This document shows positions 20,300-30,045 of a DNA stretch of 64,000 nucleotides, in pieces. The translations under genes and the position numbers were made by a program. Location of the stretch: NCBI RefSeq assembly GCF_000835495.1, contig NW_015622543.1, positions 806,001 to 870,000 of the forward strand, read 5' to 3'. Below the pieces are notes generated by a model. The model was not told where the DNA came from. It was given only the letters and a program-made list of their open reading frames with translations, and did not search any database. Within the stretch, counting starts at the first letter, position 1. Each line of letters opens with the position of its first letter. The DNA is from Cladophialophora immunda. Taxonomy: Eukaryota > Ascomycota > Eurotiomycetes > Chaetothyriales > Herpotrichiellaceae.

Positions 20300-21060
20300 C
20301 AGTAGTTGCATCTGGCTTCATACCAGGTTCGTCGTCACCCAATAGAATGGGTAGGTCTAGCGGGTGTCGCGCGAGTAAGCTGGATGAGAGAAACTGGGAA
20401 AAGAGAATCACGGCGGGCTCACCTCGAGTGCCGACACGGCTTGTGTCAGTTGCAATAGCAGCAGAACTGCGAGATGCAATACGGTAGGCGCACAGACCGA
20501 GCGCCACGATGTGCGCCACGACGATGAATCGAGAAGGCCAGTCACAGCTACATTCAGGAGGAACTTTTGTTTCATGCTGCGATATCGGACCGTTGAAAGC
20601 TTCTTTTATTCACTGCGAGGGACTGACTGCATCTGAACTTCTGAGCCTGCGGTCAGACCCCAAACCCGTGACTCGGGTCCACGTTGCGGATCAACGATTT
20701 GCCGAAATGATGGGTCGTCCCAGTCGCCCCAGTCGTCCCAGCCGCAGCCCGACCATCTCCGACCTTGGCGAGAGCAAAAGGCGCACAAGGGCGATCGAGA
20801 TGGGGACAAATGGATCAGAGGAGAAAAACGAGCACATGTTTGCCCCAGATCATAGATTGCAGCGAGTGGAGATGACATAAGAACACATGCCAAATGAGCG
20901 AGCATGTGGCGATCAGGTTGGAGCACATGCTAGAGATAAGGGGAGAAGAAGGAGGCCTCTGAGAGGGTGGTACGATGACAAATAACACACACTTGGACAC
21001 ACAAGTAGTGAGAGATACGAGTGCCTGGGAATAACGGGAGGTCAGAAGGGATCGAGTAGG

Positions 21061-21127
21061 TACTCGGTACTGTAGGCCAACACGGCCAGGTACTCCGTAC
21101 TCCGTACAGCAGCCGTAGTACCGAGTA
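21061..21127. repeat. Inverted repeat upstream of opi1
   Basis: TACTCGGTACT at 21061-21071 and its exact reverse complement AGTACCGAGTA at 21117-21127, with further GTACTCCGTAC copies between them. Confidence 0.7.
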
Positions 21128-21347
21128 GCAGAAGGAAAAGGAAGAGGAAAAGGGAAAGGATCCCAAGGGCACGAGCTCTTCCAAGGGATCCAACAGCTTG
21201 TCAGCCAATCGGGGAATGATGGTGATGGGGAACAGAAGCCAAGGTACCTGACCGAGTAACTCAGTAGTGGGATTGCAATTCGGCTGTTGCAAAAAACCAC
21301 TGGAGGCGCATGTGATCGATTCTCCCCCCCAAGCAGATCATCATCAC

Positions 21348-21384
21348 CGTCCGTCCACCGTCCACCGTCCACCGTCCACCGTCC
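21348..21384. repeat. 7-bp tandem repeat (CCGTCCA)
   Basis: About five head-to-tail copies of a CCGTCCA unit in the opi1 5' region. Confidence 0.7.
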
Positions 21385-21725
21385 ATCCATTCACAGTCAC
21401 TGCAATTCCTTCTTCCTGCTCTCTAGATTCTGTTCCTCCGACAGCTGCTGAGGCCCAGTACCACGCTGCCACACGCACACACACACACAAACTATTGCCG
21501 TCCCTCTGCTCCCCTCCTCACCTCCTCACTTCACACCACTTCTCCCTCCCACATACCACGACCAACGTCGCATACTCAACACCGTCCAATTCACCACCCC
21601 TCGACCATGTAGGAGTCTCGCCATTCACTTTCCCTCCGCCCCCGATTGCTCTCCCAAACTTCACACGCTCACCGACCGCCAACTACCGCCCACACATTCA
21701 ACTCGACTCACGTTTCCTCCACACC

Positions 21726-23231
21726 ATGGACTCGCAGTCGCCAAACCCGCCCTACGCCGTCCCTCCGCCCTTCTCCCCTCCGCTCTCCGCCCACCGTTCC
21801 TCCGCCGATTCTCATAAACCTGCCTCCATCGACGTTGACATGATGAGATCCGACGATCGCTCCACGAGGGCGGGCAGCGTGCTCTCTGGCATGTCCATCG
21901 AGGACATGGAGGCCGCCGAGACCCTGAACAATCTATCGCAGAGTAAGAAATATCCTGCCACTGCCATGAGCCATTATCTAACATGCGACCTCCAAGAATA
22001 CCATTCCCCCAGACAACCCCATCAGCATCAACCTCCGACTCTAGTCCAGTCTCACACCAGCTTCGACTCCGACCAACCGGAACCCCTCCTCAGACTCTTT
22101 ACAAGTCAATATCCTTGGACACGCCCTCTGATTAACGGCTCTCTTTCGGCTTATAAAACTACACAGTCTTACATTCCGGGTGCAGAATGGACCGAGAGGA
22201 ATGTGGGCTTGCCAATCGCAGGAACGGTGGCCAGAATATCGGGTGTTGAAGGTGGTCTACGCTGGGCGCTGCAACCAAAGCGCGACGAGAGATCTTCGAA
22301 TAAACCCTCCGACGTTGAGAAGGGCTTCTCTGACGTCTCCTCGGCTGGCACCAACCGACCGACTTCCGAGGCAGGTTACCCCGACCCTCTACCCGCCTAC
22401 AACCCTGGCGACCGCTCACCACCCTACACGGAACAGCAAGTCCTCCTGAAAGGCCGTGATGATCGTCAGCCGCCGCCTGGCTGGCGCCAACAACTCATGG
22501 TCTCCACAAGCGGCCTGGGAATTGCCATGAGTGAAGAATCCATTCGAAGCCTACGGTACTGTCTCAGTTGGTTGCGCTGGGCTAACGGCCGACTTGGAGA
22601 GGCCATCCAGAATCTAAAAAATCTGCTCGAGCGGTGGGATGAAGGGGTTACTCCGGGCGAACAGCCGCCCACCATGTCCGTGGCGAACATGACTCAAACT
22701 CAAGAAGAGAGGAGGCAAGCTGCTCTGTCAGCGCGTATCGCAGCACTAAAGGCAGATGTGCTACAAACGCTCAAGCACGTGGTGGGAATCGTCTCGAATT
22801 ACGCGGGCGGCGCATTGCCCCAGAACGCCCGAGATCTGGTGCACAGACATCTAATCAGTCTCCCTCAACGGTTTAGCCTGGCGAACAGGGCTGGCGGGGA
22901 AGAGGACTCGGCCGATGGCACCGGGGCAGGGGCTTCTGAAGCGGTCAAGAGTGGAAAGAGAGTCATGGTTTTGGCCCAAGAGGGCTTAGATATGATGACT
23001 CAAGTCAGTCGGGTCGTCAACGATACCCTTGTCAGTGCAGAGGGATGGTGTGAGAAGTTGGGCAAAAGAGTCGATCGACAGGAGCAGCAACCCTTGCGGC
23101 AGGCACTGCTGGATGAGAAGATGGAGACAGATGACGGCGAGGGCGGCGCAAGGAGCGAGAGAATGAGGAGCGAAACGATCGCACCGAGCGAAGGTGGGAG
23201 GGAAATCGAGGATGTGAAGATGACCATGTAA
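21726..23231 (+). CDS. opi1: Opi1-family transcription factor
   Basis: Opi1 represses phospholipid-biosynthesis genes in yeast and shuttles between the ER (phosphatidic acid, Scs2) and the nucleus; in filamentous fungi the family role is less clear. Model 21726-21942 and 21997-23231, 483 aa. The N-terminus has MSIEDMEAAETLNNL, the family start. The Opi1 core follows: EPLLRLFTSQYPWTRPLINGSLSAYKTTQSYIPG (listed in two parts here: EPLLRLFTSQ and INGSLSAYKTTQSY), GLPIAGTVARISGVEGGLRW, then a mid-region GLGIAMSEESIRSLRYCLSW and C-terminal helices. The 54-nt intron (GTAAGA donor, CTAAC branch, CCAAG acceptor) is in frame and stop-free, so its retention would add 18 residues; I prefer splicing because all three signals are good. 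No zinc finger or classical bZIP is obvious. Confidence 0.88.
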   Translation: MDSQSPNPPYAVPPPFSPPLSAHRSSADSHKPASIDVDMMRSDDRSTRAGSVLSGMSIEDMEAAETLNNLSQSKKYPATAMSHYLTCDLQEYHSPRQPHQHQPPTLVQSHTSFDSDQPEPLLRLFTSQYPWTRPLINGSLSAYKTTQSYIPGAEWTERNVGLPIAGTVARISGVEGGLRWALQPKRDERSSNKPSDVEKGFSDVSSAGTNRPTSEAGYPDPLPAYNPGDRSPPYTEQQVLLKGRDDRQPPPGWRQQLMVSTSGLGIAMSEESIRSLRYCLSWLRWANGRLGEAIQNLKNLLERWDEGVTPGEQPPTMSVANMTQTQEERRQAALSARIAALKADVLQTLKHVVGIVSNYAGGALPQNARDLVHRHLISLPQRFSLANRAGGEEDSADGTGAGASEAVKSGKRVMVLAQEGLDMMTQVSRVVNDTLVSAEGWCEKLGKRVDRQEQQPLRQALLDEKMETDDGEGGARSERMRSETIAPSEGGREIEDVKMTM

Positions 23232-24019
23232 CAACAGACGCACAAAAGGTGAGTCGGATATGTTCCTGTGATGGGGGCGTATACCGTCCGCTTCTCGATC
23301 TTGTGGCACAATATTGATGTAAGCAATATTTCTGGTTGGATACGATGCTTGCGATTTTGCAGGCTTCGGGAGAAAAGCGAGGCACAACAAGTGATGCTGT
23401 TAAAATACTGGCAAAAATCGGACAGGCTGAGACCCTACCTGTTCACCTTGTTGGAGGAAGGAAGACCTTGAGTGTGTCTCAAAAGATCCGGCAATGATTA
23501 GACGAGCCACGAGTTACGGCATAAAGCAGGACAAGAGAGAAGCTCTTGACTATCACATTTGGAGCAGCACGCCCAAGTGGAAGCACAGTGTCCGACTAAA
23601 GGATGACAGTTCGCTCGGGTTGTAGTATAAGCCAAGAACTTCCAATAGCAAGAGACAGGAGCGAGAGAACCATTCAAGGAATATACTCATACACAAAGAA
23701 GCCCATTGCCATTCTCATGGTCTACGCCAAACATTGAATTCCCACATACCTTGTCGCTAGTGAACCTGTGATACAAGGACGGAAAAAGGGGGCGAGGCTG
23801 ACGTCGGGGTCGGAGGAATCTTTCTGCGGAAGGCTGATGGACCTGGTGCCGGCTTGAACACCAGAATCGCGTTCGACAATCCACCCCTCGACTGCTCAGA
23901 GTCCAGTCATATCTTACCTACATACGTATGTAGGTACACTCACATAGCTCCGACGCCACTACTCTTGGATCGTGGCATTCCGTCCGGTCACAATATGACC
24001 ATCTCGAAGTGACAAGACC
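23232..24019. other. Spacer between opi1 and sec10
   Basis: About 790 bases. No gene is supported. It contains a perfect 22-bp palindrome at 23915-23936, about 85 bases upstream of the sec10 start. Confidence 0.6.
23915..23936. repeat. 22-bp perfect palindrome upstream of sec10
   Basis: The half-site TACCTACATAC is followed directly by its exact reverse complement GTATGTAGGTA. A related shorter element (TACCTACATAGGTA) occurs at about 63044. Confidence 0.75.
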
Positions 24020-26647
24020 ATGGAGTCCCAGCAATACTACGGGTCATCTCACCCCTCCGACCAACCCTCCGCCCGCACCATCTTCCCCAAGGGCCCTGTC
24101 TTCAGTCTTGACGACTTCTCCAGTCGGGATTTTATAGCCAAAGACTTTATCGAATCCTTGACTGAGAGCGTACAGTCCGCTCATCGCCGCTCTCATGGAA
24201 CCGCCAACGCACCCTTCGACCCCAAGCCCTTGATCCGCGCATTCGAGCAGGCCTCGCGACGTCTCGATGAACTGTCCGGCGAATTGGAGCAGCGTGAGAA
24301 TGAACTGTCCGCTGCAGTGAGAAGAGCTGAGGCGCAACATGCGGGCAACACCGAGACACTGGGCAGGAAGCTCAACTCTACCATCGAGAGCTTTCAGAAA
24401 CTAGATACGTCTTTGAAGAGCGACAGAGGGGAGAAATGGGGCGGCAATGTCGCTGTGGAAACTGGGCGGAGAATAGAAGAGCTGGACCGACAGAGGAGGA
24501 AAGCTCTGGACGCGCACTTTCTGATCGAGTGCTGGGACGAGGTCAGTAACCGCGGAGAGGTCACCCTGTTGGAGAATCTAAGGAGATCTGGCACTGGAGA
24601 AGGGAAGATCAGGTCAGCCAATATTGCACGTCAGCTGCTGAGGATCAGCCAGCGACTCGACCCCAAAAGTCATGGGCAGCCCAACGGCGTCGCGACGACC
24701 AAGCAGGTCGGCATCACGAACGGTGTCACGGGAAGCAAGAATTTCAACACCAGAGAAGTCATTGAGAAATTCATCGAGACGCTAGAGAACGATATGCTCA
24801 AGCTGTTCGACGACTTCTACCGGCGACAAAATTTCGAAGAGATGAAGAACTGTGCGATTGTCTTGCAGGACTTTAATGGCGGAGCGTCTGTCCAGGCGGC
24901 CTTTGTCAACCAGCACCAGTTCTTCATCGATCGAAGTAATCTCATGACCGAGGAGATTGGTGGGGACCAGGAGACCTGGATTCGACTCTCCGACCCCGAC
25001 GCCGAGTTGCCGGGCGTTGAACCTGGGTTGCAGTCGCTGATCGACGAAGTCAAGGTCGTGGTTCAGGAAGAATCGGCCATCATCAAAAGAGCATTTCCCT
25101 ACCCGGAACAAGTGCTGGGCAAATTCGTTCAAAGAGTGTTCCAGCAATCTATACAGCAAAGGCTAGAACTGGTGCTGGAAAAGGCGGAATCAGAATCCAC
25201 CCTCGCCTATCTGAGATCTCTGCAAGCCGCGAGAAGCTACATCAGCGTCCTCGTCGAAGATTTGAAGGCGCATGGGTTGACGGAGCACCCTGAACCAGTA
25301 ACTTCACAAACGAGTCAACTCCTCGATCAGCAACTCGACGAACTATTCACTCCCTACTTTGGGGGTTCCGCATACATCGACAAAGAAAAACACAACCTTC
25401 AAGAACTCTACAAATCTCTTCTTTTCAAGTTTGAACTCTTCCACTCTCGACGTCAAAAAGAACCAAAGACTTATCTCGCAGCGATCCGCAATCGAGGTCA
25501 GGAACTTCTCGCATCCGCCAGAGAAGCCACCGACGCGTATGTTAAAAGCCTGGACCTTGAGAAGATGTCACCCACGCAAAAGAGGATTTTGTTGAGTGTG
25601 GCGGGTCTTCAGAGCACGGGCGGTGACGACAAGTCACAGCCAGACGTGGATCTCGACGAGTCAGATGGGAGATTGAATGTTGCTTTCGCGAAGAGAATGC
25701 TCAAGTGGCTCGCTGAAGGAGTAAGACGAGGTCTCGAACTGGGTGGGGGTGCAGAAACTCCGAAGGACGTCGCTGCCCTCCTCAACCTCGTGTTGAAGAA
25801 TTTGTTGGAGCTATACGTCGAAGTCTCTCTCGAAGCCTGCGCAGACCTCGCCTCCTCCTTTGAAAATACACGACGAGAGCCCGACCTCTCTTATCTCTCC
25901 AATCTTCGCACAGCCGTGCACATCGCCCACCTGGTGCAGTCCTGCATCAACACCCTTCTCATCCCCCTAGCTAGCTCATCATTAACTACACGGCGGGAGA
26001 TGGAGAAAGCGGCCCGTACAGCGACCGTCCGCATCGAGGATCAGATCAATAACATTGAACAAGCCACCATCGATGGCGTGCTTAACTGGACGTCACGATT
26101 ACTTTCTAACCAAAATCGCGCGGATTTCCGTCCTCGGCAAGAAACGGAGGCACCGAGCTTGGAGCAGCCTCAGACATCGACCTGTGAAAGTGTGTGTAGG
26201 TTTTTGGGCTTGTTCCATGATACCGCCGCACAGAGTTTCGATGGCGCAAACCTCGGTGTGTTGCTGATGGAGGTTGCGGTGGGATTCCGCAGCCAACTTC
26301 TTCAGCACTTCACCAAGTACCAAGTCAATAGGATTGGCGGCGTCATGCTTGCGAGAGACATGTCTCGCTACGTCCAGCTGCTCAGATCTTGGGAATTAGG
26401 CGGCGGAGCTAGCGGCGAGAGCGCCACCATCGATGCCGACGCGGTTAGCGGTGGAACTTCTTTCAAGAATAGCCTCGAGGTGCTGAGTGAGCTTGCCAGC
26501 GTATTTGTGCTGCATCCCGACGCATTGAAGGAGAGGTTGAGGGGCCCGGTCCTGGGAAATTTGGGCAAAGAGAATCTCCGGCCCTATTTGTTGAAGCGAG
26601 ACGACTATCTGGAGGTGGGCATGCAGAGTCTGCTGGCGTCCTTGTGA
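24020..26647 (+). CDS. sec10: Exocyst subunit Sec10
   Basis: Sec10 is one of the eight exocyst subunits that tether secretory vesicles at growth sites such as hyphal tips. The uninterrupted frame encodes 875 aa, close to yeast Sec10 (871). An N-terminal region with FSLDDFSSRDFIAKDFIESL leads into a coiled coil (about 70-135, RRLDELSGELEQRENELSAA). Then come the all-helical exocyst rods with FLIECWDEVSNRGEV, NTREVIEKFIETLENDMLKL, ENDMLKLFDDFYRR and LGKFVQRVFQQSIQQRLE. The C-terminus has LLQHFTKYQVNRIGGVMLAR and ends LLKRDDYLEVGMQSLLASL. The start at 24020 gives a full-length protein. Identification is firm. Confidence 0.95.
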   Translation: MESQQYYGSSHPSDQPSARTIFPKGPVFSLDDFSSRDFIAKDFIESLTESVQSAHRRSHGTANAPFDPKPLIRAFEQASRRLDELSGELEQRENELSAAVRRAEAQHAGNTETLGRKLNSTIESFQKLDTSLKSDRGEKWGGNVAVETGRRIEELDRQRRKALDAHFLIECWDEVSNRGEVTLLENLRRSGTGEGKIRSANIARQLLRISQRLDPKSHGQPNGVATTKQVGITNGVTGSKNFNTREVIEKFIETLENDMLKLFDDFYRRQNFEEMKNCAIVLQDFNGGASVQAAFVNQHQFFIDRSNLMTEEIGGDQETWIRLSDPDAELPGVEPGLQSLIDEVKVVVQEESAIIKRAFPYPEQVLGKFVQRVFQQSIQQRLELVLEKAESESTLAYLRSLQAARSYISVLVEDLKAHGLTEHPEPVTSQTSQLLDQQLDELFTPYFGGSAYIDKEKHNLQELYKSLLFKFELFHSRRQKEPKTYLAAIRNRGQELLASAREATDAYVKSLDLEKMSPTQKRILLSVAGLQSTGGDDKSQPDVDLDESDGRLNVAFAKRMLKWLAEGVRRGLELGGGAETPKDVAALLNLVLKNLLELYVEVSLEACADLASSFENTRREPDLSYLSNLRTAVHIAHLVQSCINTLLIPLASSSLTTRREMEKAARTATVRIEDQINNIEQATIDGVLNWTSRLLSNQNRADFRPRQETEAPSLEQPQTSTCESVCRFLGLFHDTAAQSFDGANLGVLLMEVAVGFRSQLLQHFTKYQVNRIGGVMLARDMSRYVQLLRSWELGGGASGESATIDADAVSGGTSFKNSLEVLSELASVFVLHPDALKERLRGPVLGNLGKENLRPYLLKRDDYLEVGMQSLLASL

Positions 26648-27215
26648 TATAGAAGGAACCTAAGTGAGATATCCAATGCGGATCTATTCGGAGCATCGGT
26701 TATGGGCACATTGTGACTTGGGAGAGCCACGGATGGATAAAATGTGATCAACCCATGATCCATACATGATTCCGGTTGCGGTTGAGACGGAAGGATCGCG
26801 ATAGAGAGGGCTTTGCCAATATTTGTTTGCGAGAGGAGAGAGATCCGTGCTGCGAACATACCGAGAACTATACTATCTGCGAAGACAATGATGATACCCC
26901 TCGCATGCCGTCAGTCTATGGGGTAATGGTGCGGATGCGACCTGTGTGCGGCGCCGACTATGCGTCTCTTCGCTGAATTCCTCTCCAAGATTCTAGACAT
27001 CCCAGACCGAATGAGTGCTGCGCCCAGCAATGCAATGCGCCCTTGAAATGCACCTGTCTGTACAATTCCCATGAGTACTGTACATGCAAACCCCTCCGTC
27101 TGTTGGCGACCCTCGTCATCGCACAACACAGTCCACTCGAAGCCGTGGTTTTGGATGGATACCCATGCCCCAAACTGGACTTGGGCGGACGACTCTCTTT
27201 CTTTATGGGGTCTTC
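26648..27215. other. Convergent spacer between sec10 and cox17
   Basis: About 570 bases between two gene 3' ends. Short frames only; no supported gene. Confidence 0.6.
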
Positions 27216-27713
27216 TCAGATCTTGAACCCGTACCCGGCCATGCAATCCTTATACTGCATGACCAGACTCTTGCAGTCCTCCTGCGGATCCTCGGCGCGG
27301 GAGAAGAGCATGCACTCGTCGCGCCGCGATTTCTCGTCTTTGCACACGCAGCATGGCTAGAATGTCCCAACAGCGCCGTTAGCCGACGAAAAGTTCCGCG
27401 GGTCGTAGGGAGAAATGATAGAGAACGTTTGCAGGGTGCAAGGAGATGCGCTGGAGGGGCGACAGGCTATTTCATCCCCCGTTGGGTTCAGGCAGTGCAC
27501 GGCGGTGTTTTCGTACCTTTGCTTTCTCCGTCTTGTCTGCTGTCGACGCCGGCTTGAGCTCGCAGGCGAGGTTGTCGAGCGTCGAAGGCTGCGTCACTGC
27601 GGCGAAGCCACGTTAGTTATTACGACTGTCCGTTCTCCCTGCGGAGGAAAGAAGAGGGTGAACATACCTGCAGCAGGCTGCGCGGGCGTGGGGGAAGAAG
27701 AAAACCAGCCCAT
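27216..27713 (-). CDS. cox17: Cytochrome c oxidase copper chaperone Cox17
   Basis: Cox17 carries Cu(I) in the mitochondrial intermembrane space to Sco1 and Cox11 for cytochrome c oxidase assembly. Three exons on the minus strand: 27713-27668, 27596-27517 and 27356-27216, 88 aa in total. Introns are 71 and 160 nt with GTATGT and GTACGA donors and GCAG/CTAG acceptors. The second intron ends immediately before the copper motif, so the last exon begins PCCVCKDEK. The signature KPCCVC sits across the splice junction (AK|PCCVC). It is followed by RRDECMLFSRAEDPQEDC and QYKDCMAGYGFKI, the twin-cysteine helical hairpin used for Mia40-dependent import. It shares a 301-bp divergent promoter with prp45. 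No single open frame reveals this gene. Confidence 0.93.
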
Positions 27714-28014
27714 CTTGCTTGACACACTCTATAGAAGCTGTTCTTGAGAAAGAGAGCTCCGCGGGTGTGGGCTTTGGATGAGAAATACAAAATGCATTTG
27801 GAGGCGGACGGAATTATTTGGAGAGGCAGAGGTTCGGTCGGACGACGTCAACTGCTGTTTCTCAGCCAATAGTTCACCGTAGACAATTTCTACGGCAGAT
27901 CATAAACGACCTCTCCCCGCGGTATGGGAATTTGCATCATTTTGCACTTTCAACTTTCCCACCAGGTTGTCTGCCTATTCCACCCTTTCTCCTGCCCGTC
28001 ATCACTTCACAATC
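27714..28014. promoter_or_regulatory. Bidirectional promoter between cox17 and prp45
   Basis: 301 bases separate the two divergent start codons. A CCAAT box lies at about 27866 and pyrimidine-rich sequence precedes the prp45 start. Shared use is inferred from spacing only. Confidence 0.5.
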
Positions 28015-29832
28015 ATGGCGACGGGTCTGTTCGCCTCGTTACCAAAGCCGAAATATACGGGCGAGCACGAAGAGGTGCCGCTCCACGCTCAACCGAGAGG
28101 CCCTCGCATCGTGGGACCCGGCGTGATCGATGAGTCCCAGATTGTTTTAAAGGTTAGTAACAGTGTCCCAAAGCGACATGCAGTCCCTTCCAACATACTG
28201 ACCTGTGCGTTTTTATATCAGCGCTCCGGACCACCCCCCTACGGTCAACGATCAGGATGGCGACCCCGCTCTGCAGAGGACTTTGGCGATGGTGGTGCAT
28301 TTCCCGAGATCCCCGTGGCGCAATATCCGCTTGATATGGGACGAAAGGGGACAGCGTCGACCTCGAATGCGCTTGCCATCCAAGTCGATGCCGAGGGAAA
28401 AGTGAAATACGATGCCATTGCGAGACAGGGTCACAGCGAGGCCCGGATTATACATTCCAGTTTCAAGGACTTGATTCCGCTGAGGCAGCGGGCGGACGCG
28501 GGCGATTTGAGCCTCGAGAGACCAACTGCAGAGGAGGCCCAAGCTACGGCCGAGCGGACCAAACTTGCACTGGAGAAATTGGTGTCCGGCGCGGTGGCGG
28601 CACAGAAGCCCAAGAATGTGAAGGGTGTGAATCGGGAAGAGCCGACCTACGTCCGTTACACGCCTGCGAATCAGATGGGGGACAACTCGAAAAAGAACGA
28701 CCGAATATTCAAAATTGTCAAGAAGCAGGAGGATCCCATGGAACCCCCGAAATTCAAGCACAAAAAGATACCCCGAGGACCACCGTCTCCGCCGCCGCCA
28801 GTCATGCACTCACCCCCGCGGAAGTTGACCGCAGAAGACCAGGAGGCGTGGAGGATCCCCCCGCCGATCTCGAATTGGAAGAATCCAAAGGGTTATACGG
28901 TTCCTCTGGACAAGCGATTAGCAGCAGATGGACGGGGGCTACAAGATGTGACGATCAACGACAAGTTCGCCCAGTTCGCGGAAGCCCTCTTTACCGCCGA
29001 CCGGCATGCAAGAGAAGAAGTCCGGCTCCGAGCCCAGATGCAGCAGAAATTGGCGGAGAAGGAGAAGCTCGCGAAGGAAGAGCATTTGCGAGACATGGCC
29101 AAGAAGGCGAGGGAAGAGAGACAGCGAGCTGCAGAAACACGCACAAGGCGGTCACGGTCGCGCTCCTACTCAGGTTCATCATATGATTCGCGAAGTGACG
29201 GCGAGGACGAGGCAGCTCGCGAACGAGAACGGGCGCGGCGAGAGCGCAGACAGGAGAATGAACGACAACTCCGTCAGTCAAGAATGGGCGCCGAGAAGAG
29301 AATCCAGATGATGGCGAGAGAACAGAATCGGGATATCTCTGAGAAGGTGGCACTGGGACTGGCGAAACCGACACAGAATCAAGAGACCATGTATGACTCA
29401 CGGTTATTCAACCAGACCTCGGGGTTTGACTCGGGATTCAACGAAGACCAGCATTACGACAAGCCCCTCTTCGCGGCGCATGATGCGATCAATAGCATTT
29501 ATCGGCCTTCAGCGGGCAATCAGGACGACGAAGAGTATGGGGAGGAAGCGGCGGAGAATGCAATGGGCAAAATCCAAAAGTCCAACAGGTTCGAGGTCTT
29601 GGGCAGGGCCAAGGAAGGGTTTAAGGGTGCTGATGTTGCCGAGCGAGAGGCTGGACCTGTCCAGTTCGAGAAAGACAAGGACGACCCTTTTGGGATTGAC
29701 AGTCTGATTGGAGAGGCGTCAGCGAGGGCGGGTGGAGAAGGGAAGAAGAGATATGGGCTCGAGCAGGCCGAAGATAGGGACCGGGAGGAGAGAGACAGGC
29801 AACGGAAGCGGGCGAGAGTTGACGATGACTAG
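28015..29832 (+). CDS. prp45: Splicing factor Prp45 / SKIP (SNW domain)
   Basis: Prp45 is part of the catalytically active spliceosome (NTC-related), helping the second step and Prp22 recruitment. Model 28015-28152 and 28222-29832, 582 aa. The first exon has the conserved MATGLFASLPKPKY opening and GPRIVGPGVIDESQIVLK. Exon 2 starts RSGPPPYGQR. The SNW region includes YDAIARQGHSE, TYVRYTPANQ, RIFKIVKKQEDPMEPPKFKH, then PPPISNWKNPKGYTVPLDKR (about residues 255-275) and GRGLQDVTINDKFAQFAEAL. A charged Arg/Glu/Ser-rich C-terminal half with SRSRSYSGSSYDSRS and ETMYDSRLFNQ follows. The 69-nt intron (GTTAGT donor, TATCAG acceptor) is phase 0 with no stop, so the unspliced frame runs through; the inserted 23 residues are absent from the family as I know it, hence the intron call. 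Confidence 0.94.
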   Translation: MATGLFASLPKPKYTGEHEEVPLHAQPRGPRIVGPGVIDESQIVLKVSNSVPKRHAVPSNILTCAFLYQRSGPPPYGQRSGWRPRSAEDFGDGGAFPEIPVAQYPLDMGRKGTASTSNALAIQVDAEGKVKYDAIARQGHSEARIIHSSFKDLIPLRQRADAGDLSLERPTAEEAQATAERTKLALEKLVSGAVAAQKPKNVKGVNREEPTYVRYTPANQMGDNSKKNDRIFKIVKKQEDPMEPPKFKHKKIPRGPPSPPPPVMHSPPRKLTAEDQEAWRIPPPISNWKNPKGYTVPLDKRLAADGRGLQDVTINDKFAQFAEALFTADRHAREEVRLRAQMQQKLAEKEKLAKEEHLRDMAKKAREERQRAAETRTRRSRSRSYSGSSYDSRSDGEDEAARERERARRERRQENERQLRQSRMGAEKRIQMMAREQNRDISEKVALGLAKPTQNQETMYDSRLFNQTSGFDSGFNEDQHYDKPLFAAHDAINSIYRPSAGNQDDEEYGEEAAENAMGKIQKSNRFEVLGRAKEGFKGADVAEREAGPVQFEKDKDDPFGIDSLIGEASARAGGEGKKRYGLEQAEDRDREERDRQRKRARVDDD

Positions 29833-30045
29833 ACATGGATGCTGCAGGCTGGCGTTTGCTCGCGCTTTCAGGTAAAGCAGTATCAGGACGGTCTCTCAGC
29901 AGGAAAGTTCTGCTATCCAAAGGAGAATTAATTTTATATTCCCACCCATTCATTCGCTTTGTGTTGGACTCAGTTTTTCCCGTTTTCCCTTTGCCTTTCC
30001 AGGATATACTCCCCCTTTTCCCGATGCTTTTGGTACGCTCCCTTC

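Larger units (their letters stand above)
20202..21725. other. Spacer and opi1 upstream region
   Basis: Besides the split frame at 20300-20519 noted above, no gene is supported. The last 700 bases hold an 11-bp inverted repeat (21061-21127), a 7-bp tandem repeat near 21348-21384, a CA run near 21476-21489 and pyrimidine-rich sequence up to the opi1 start, typical of a fungal promoter and leader. Confidence 0.5.
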
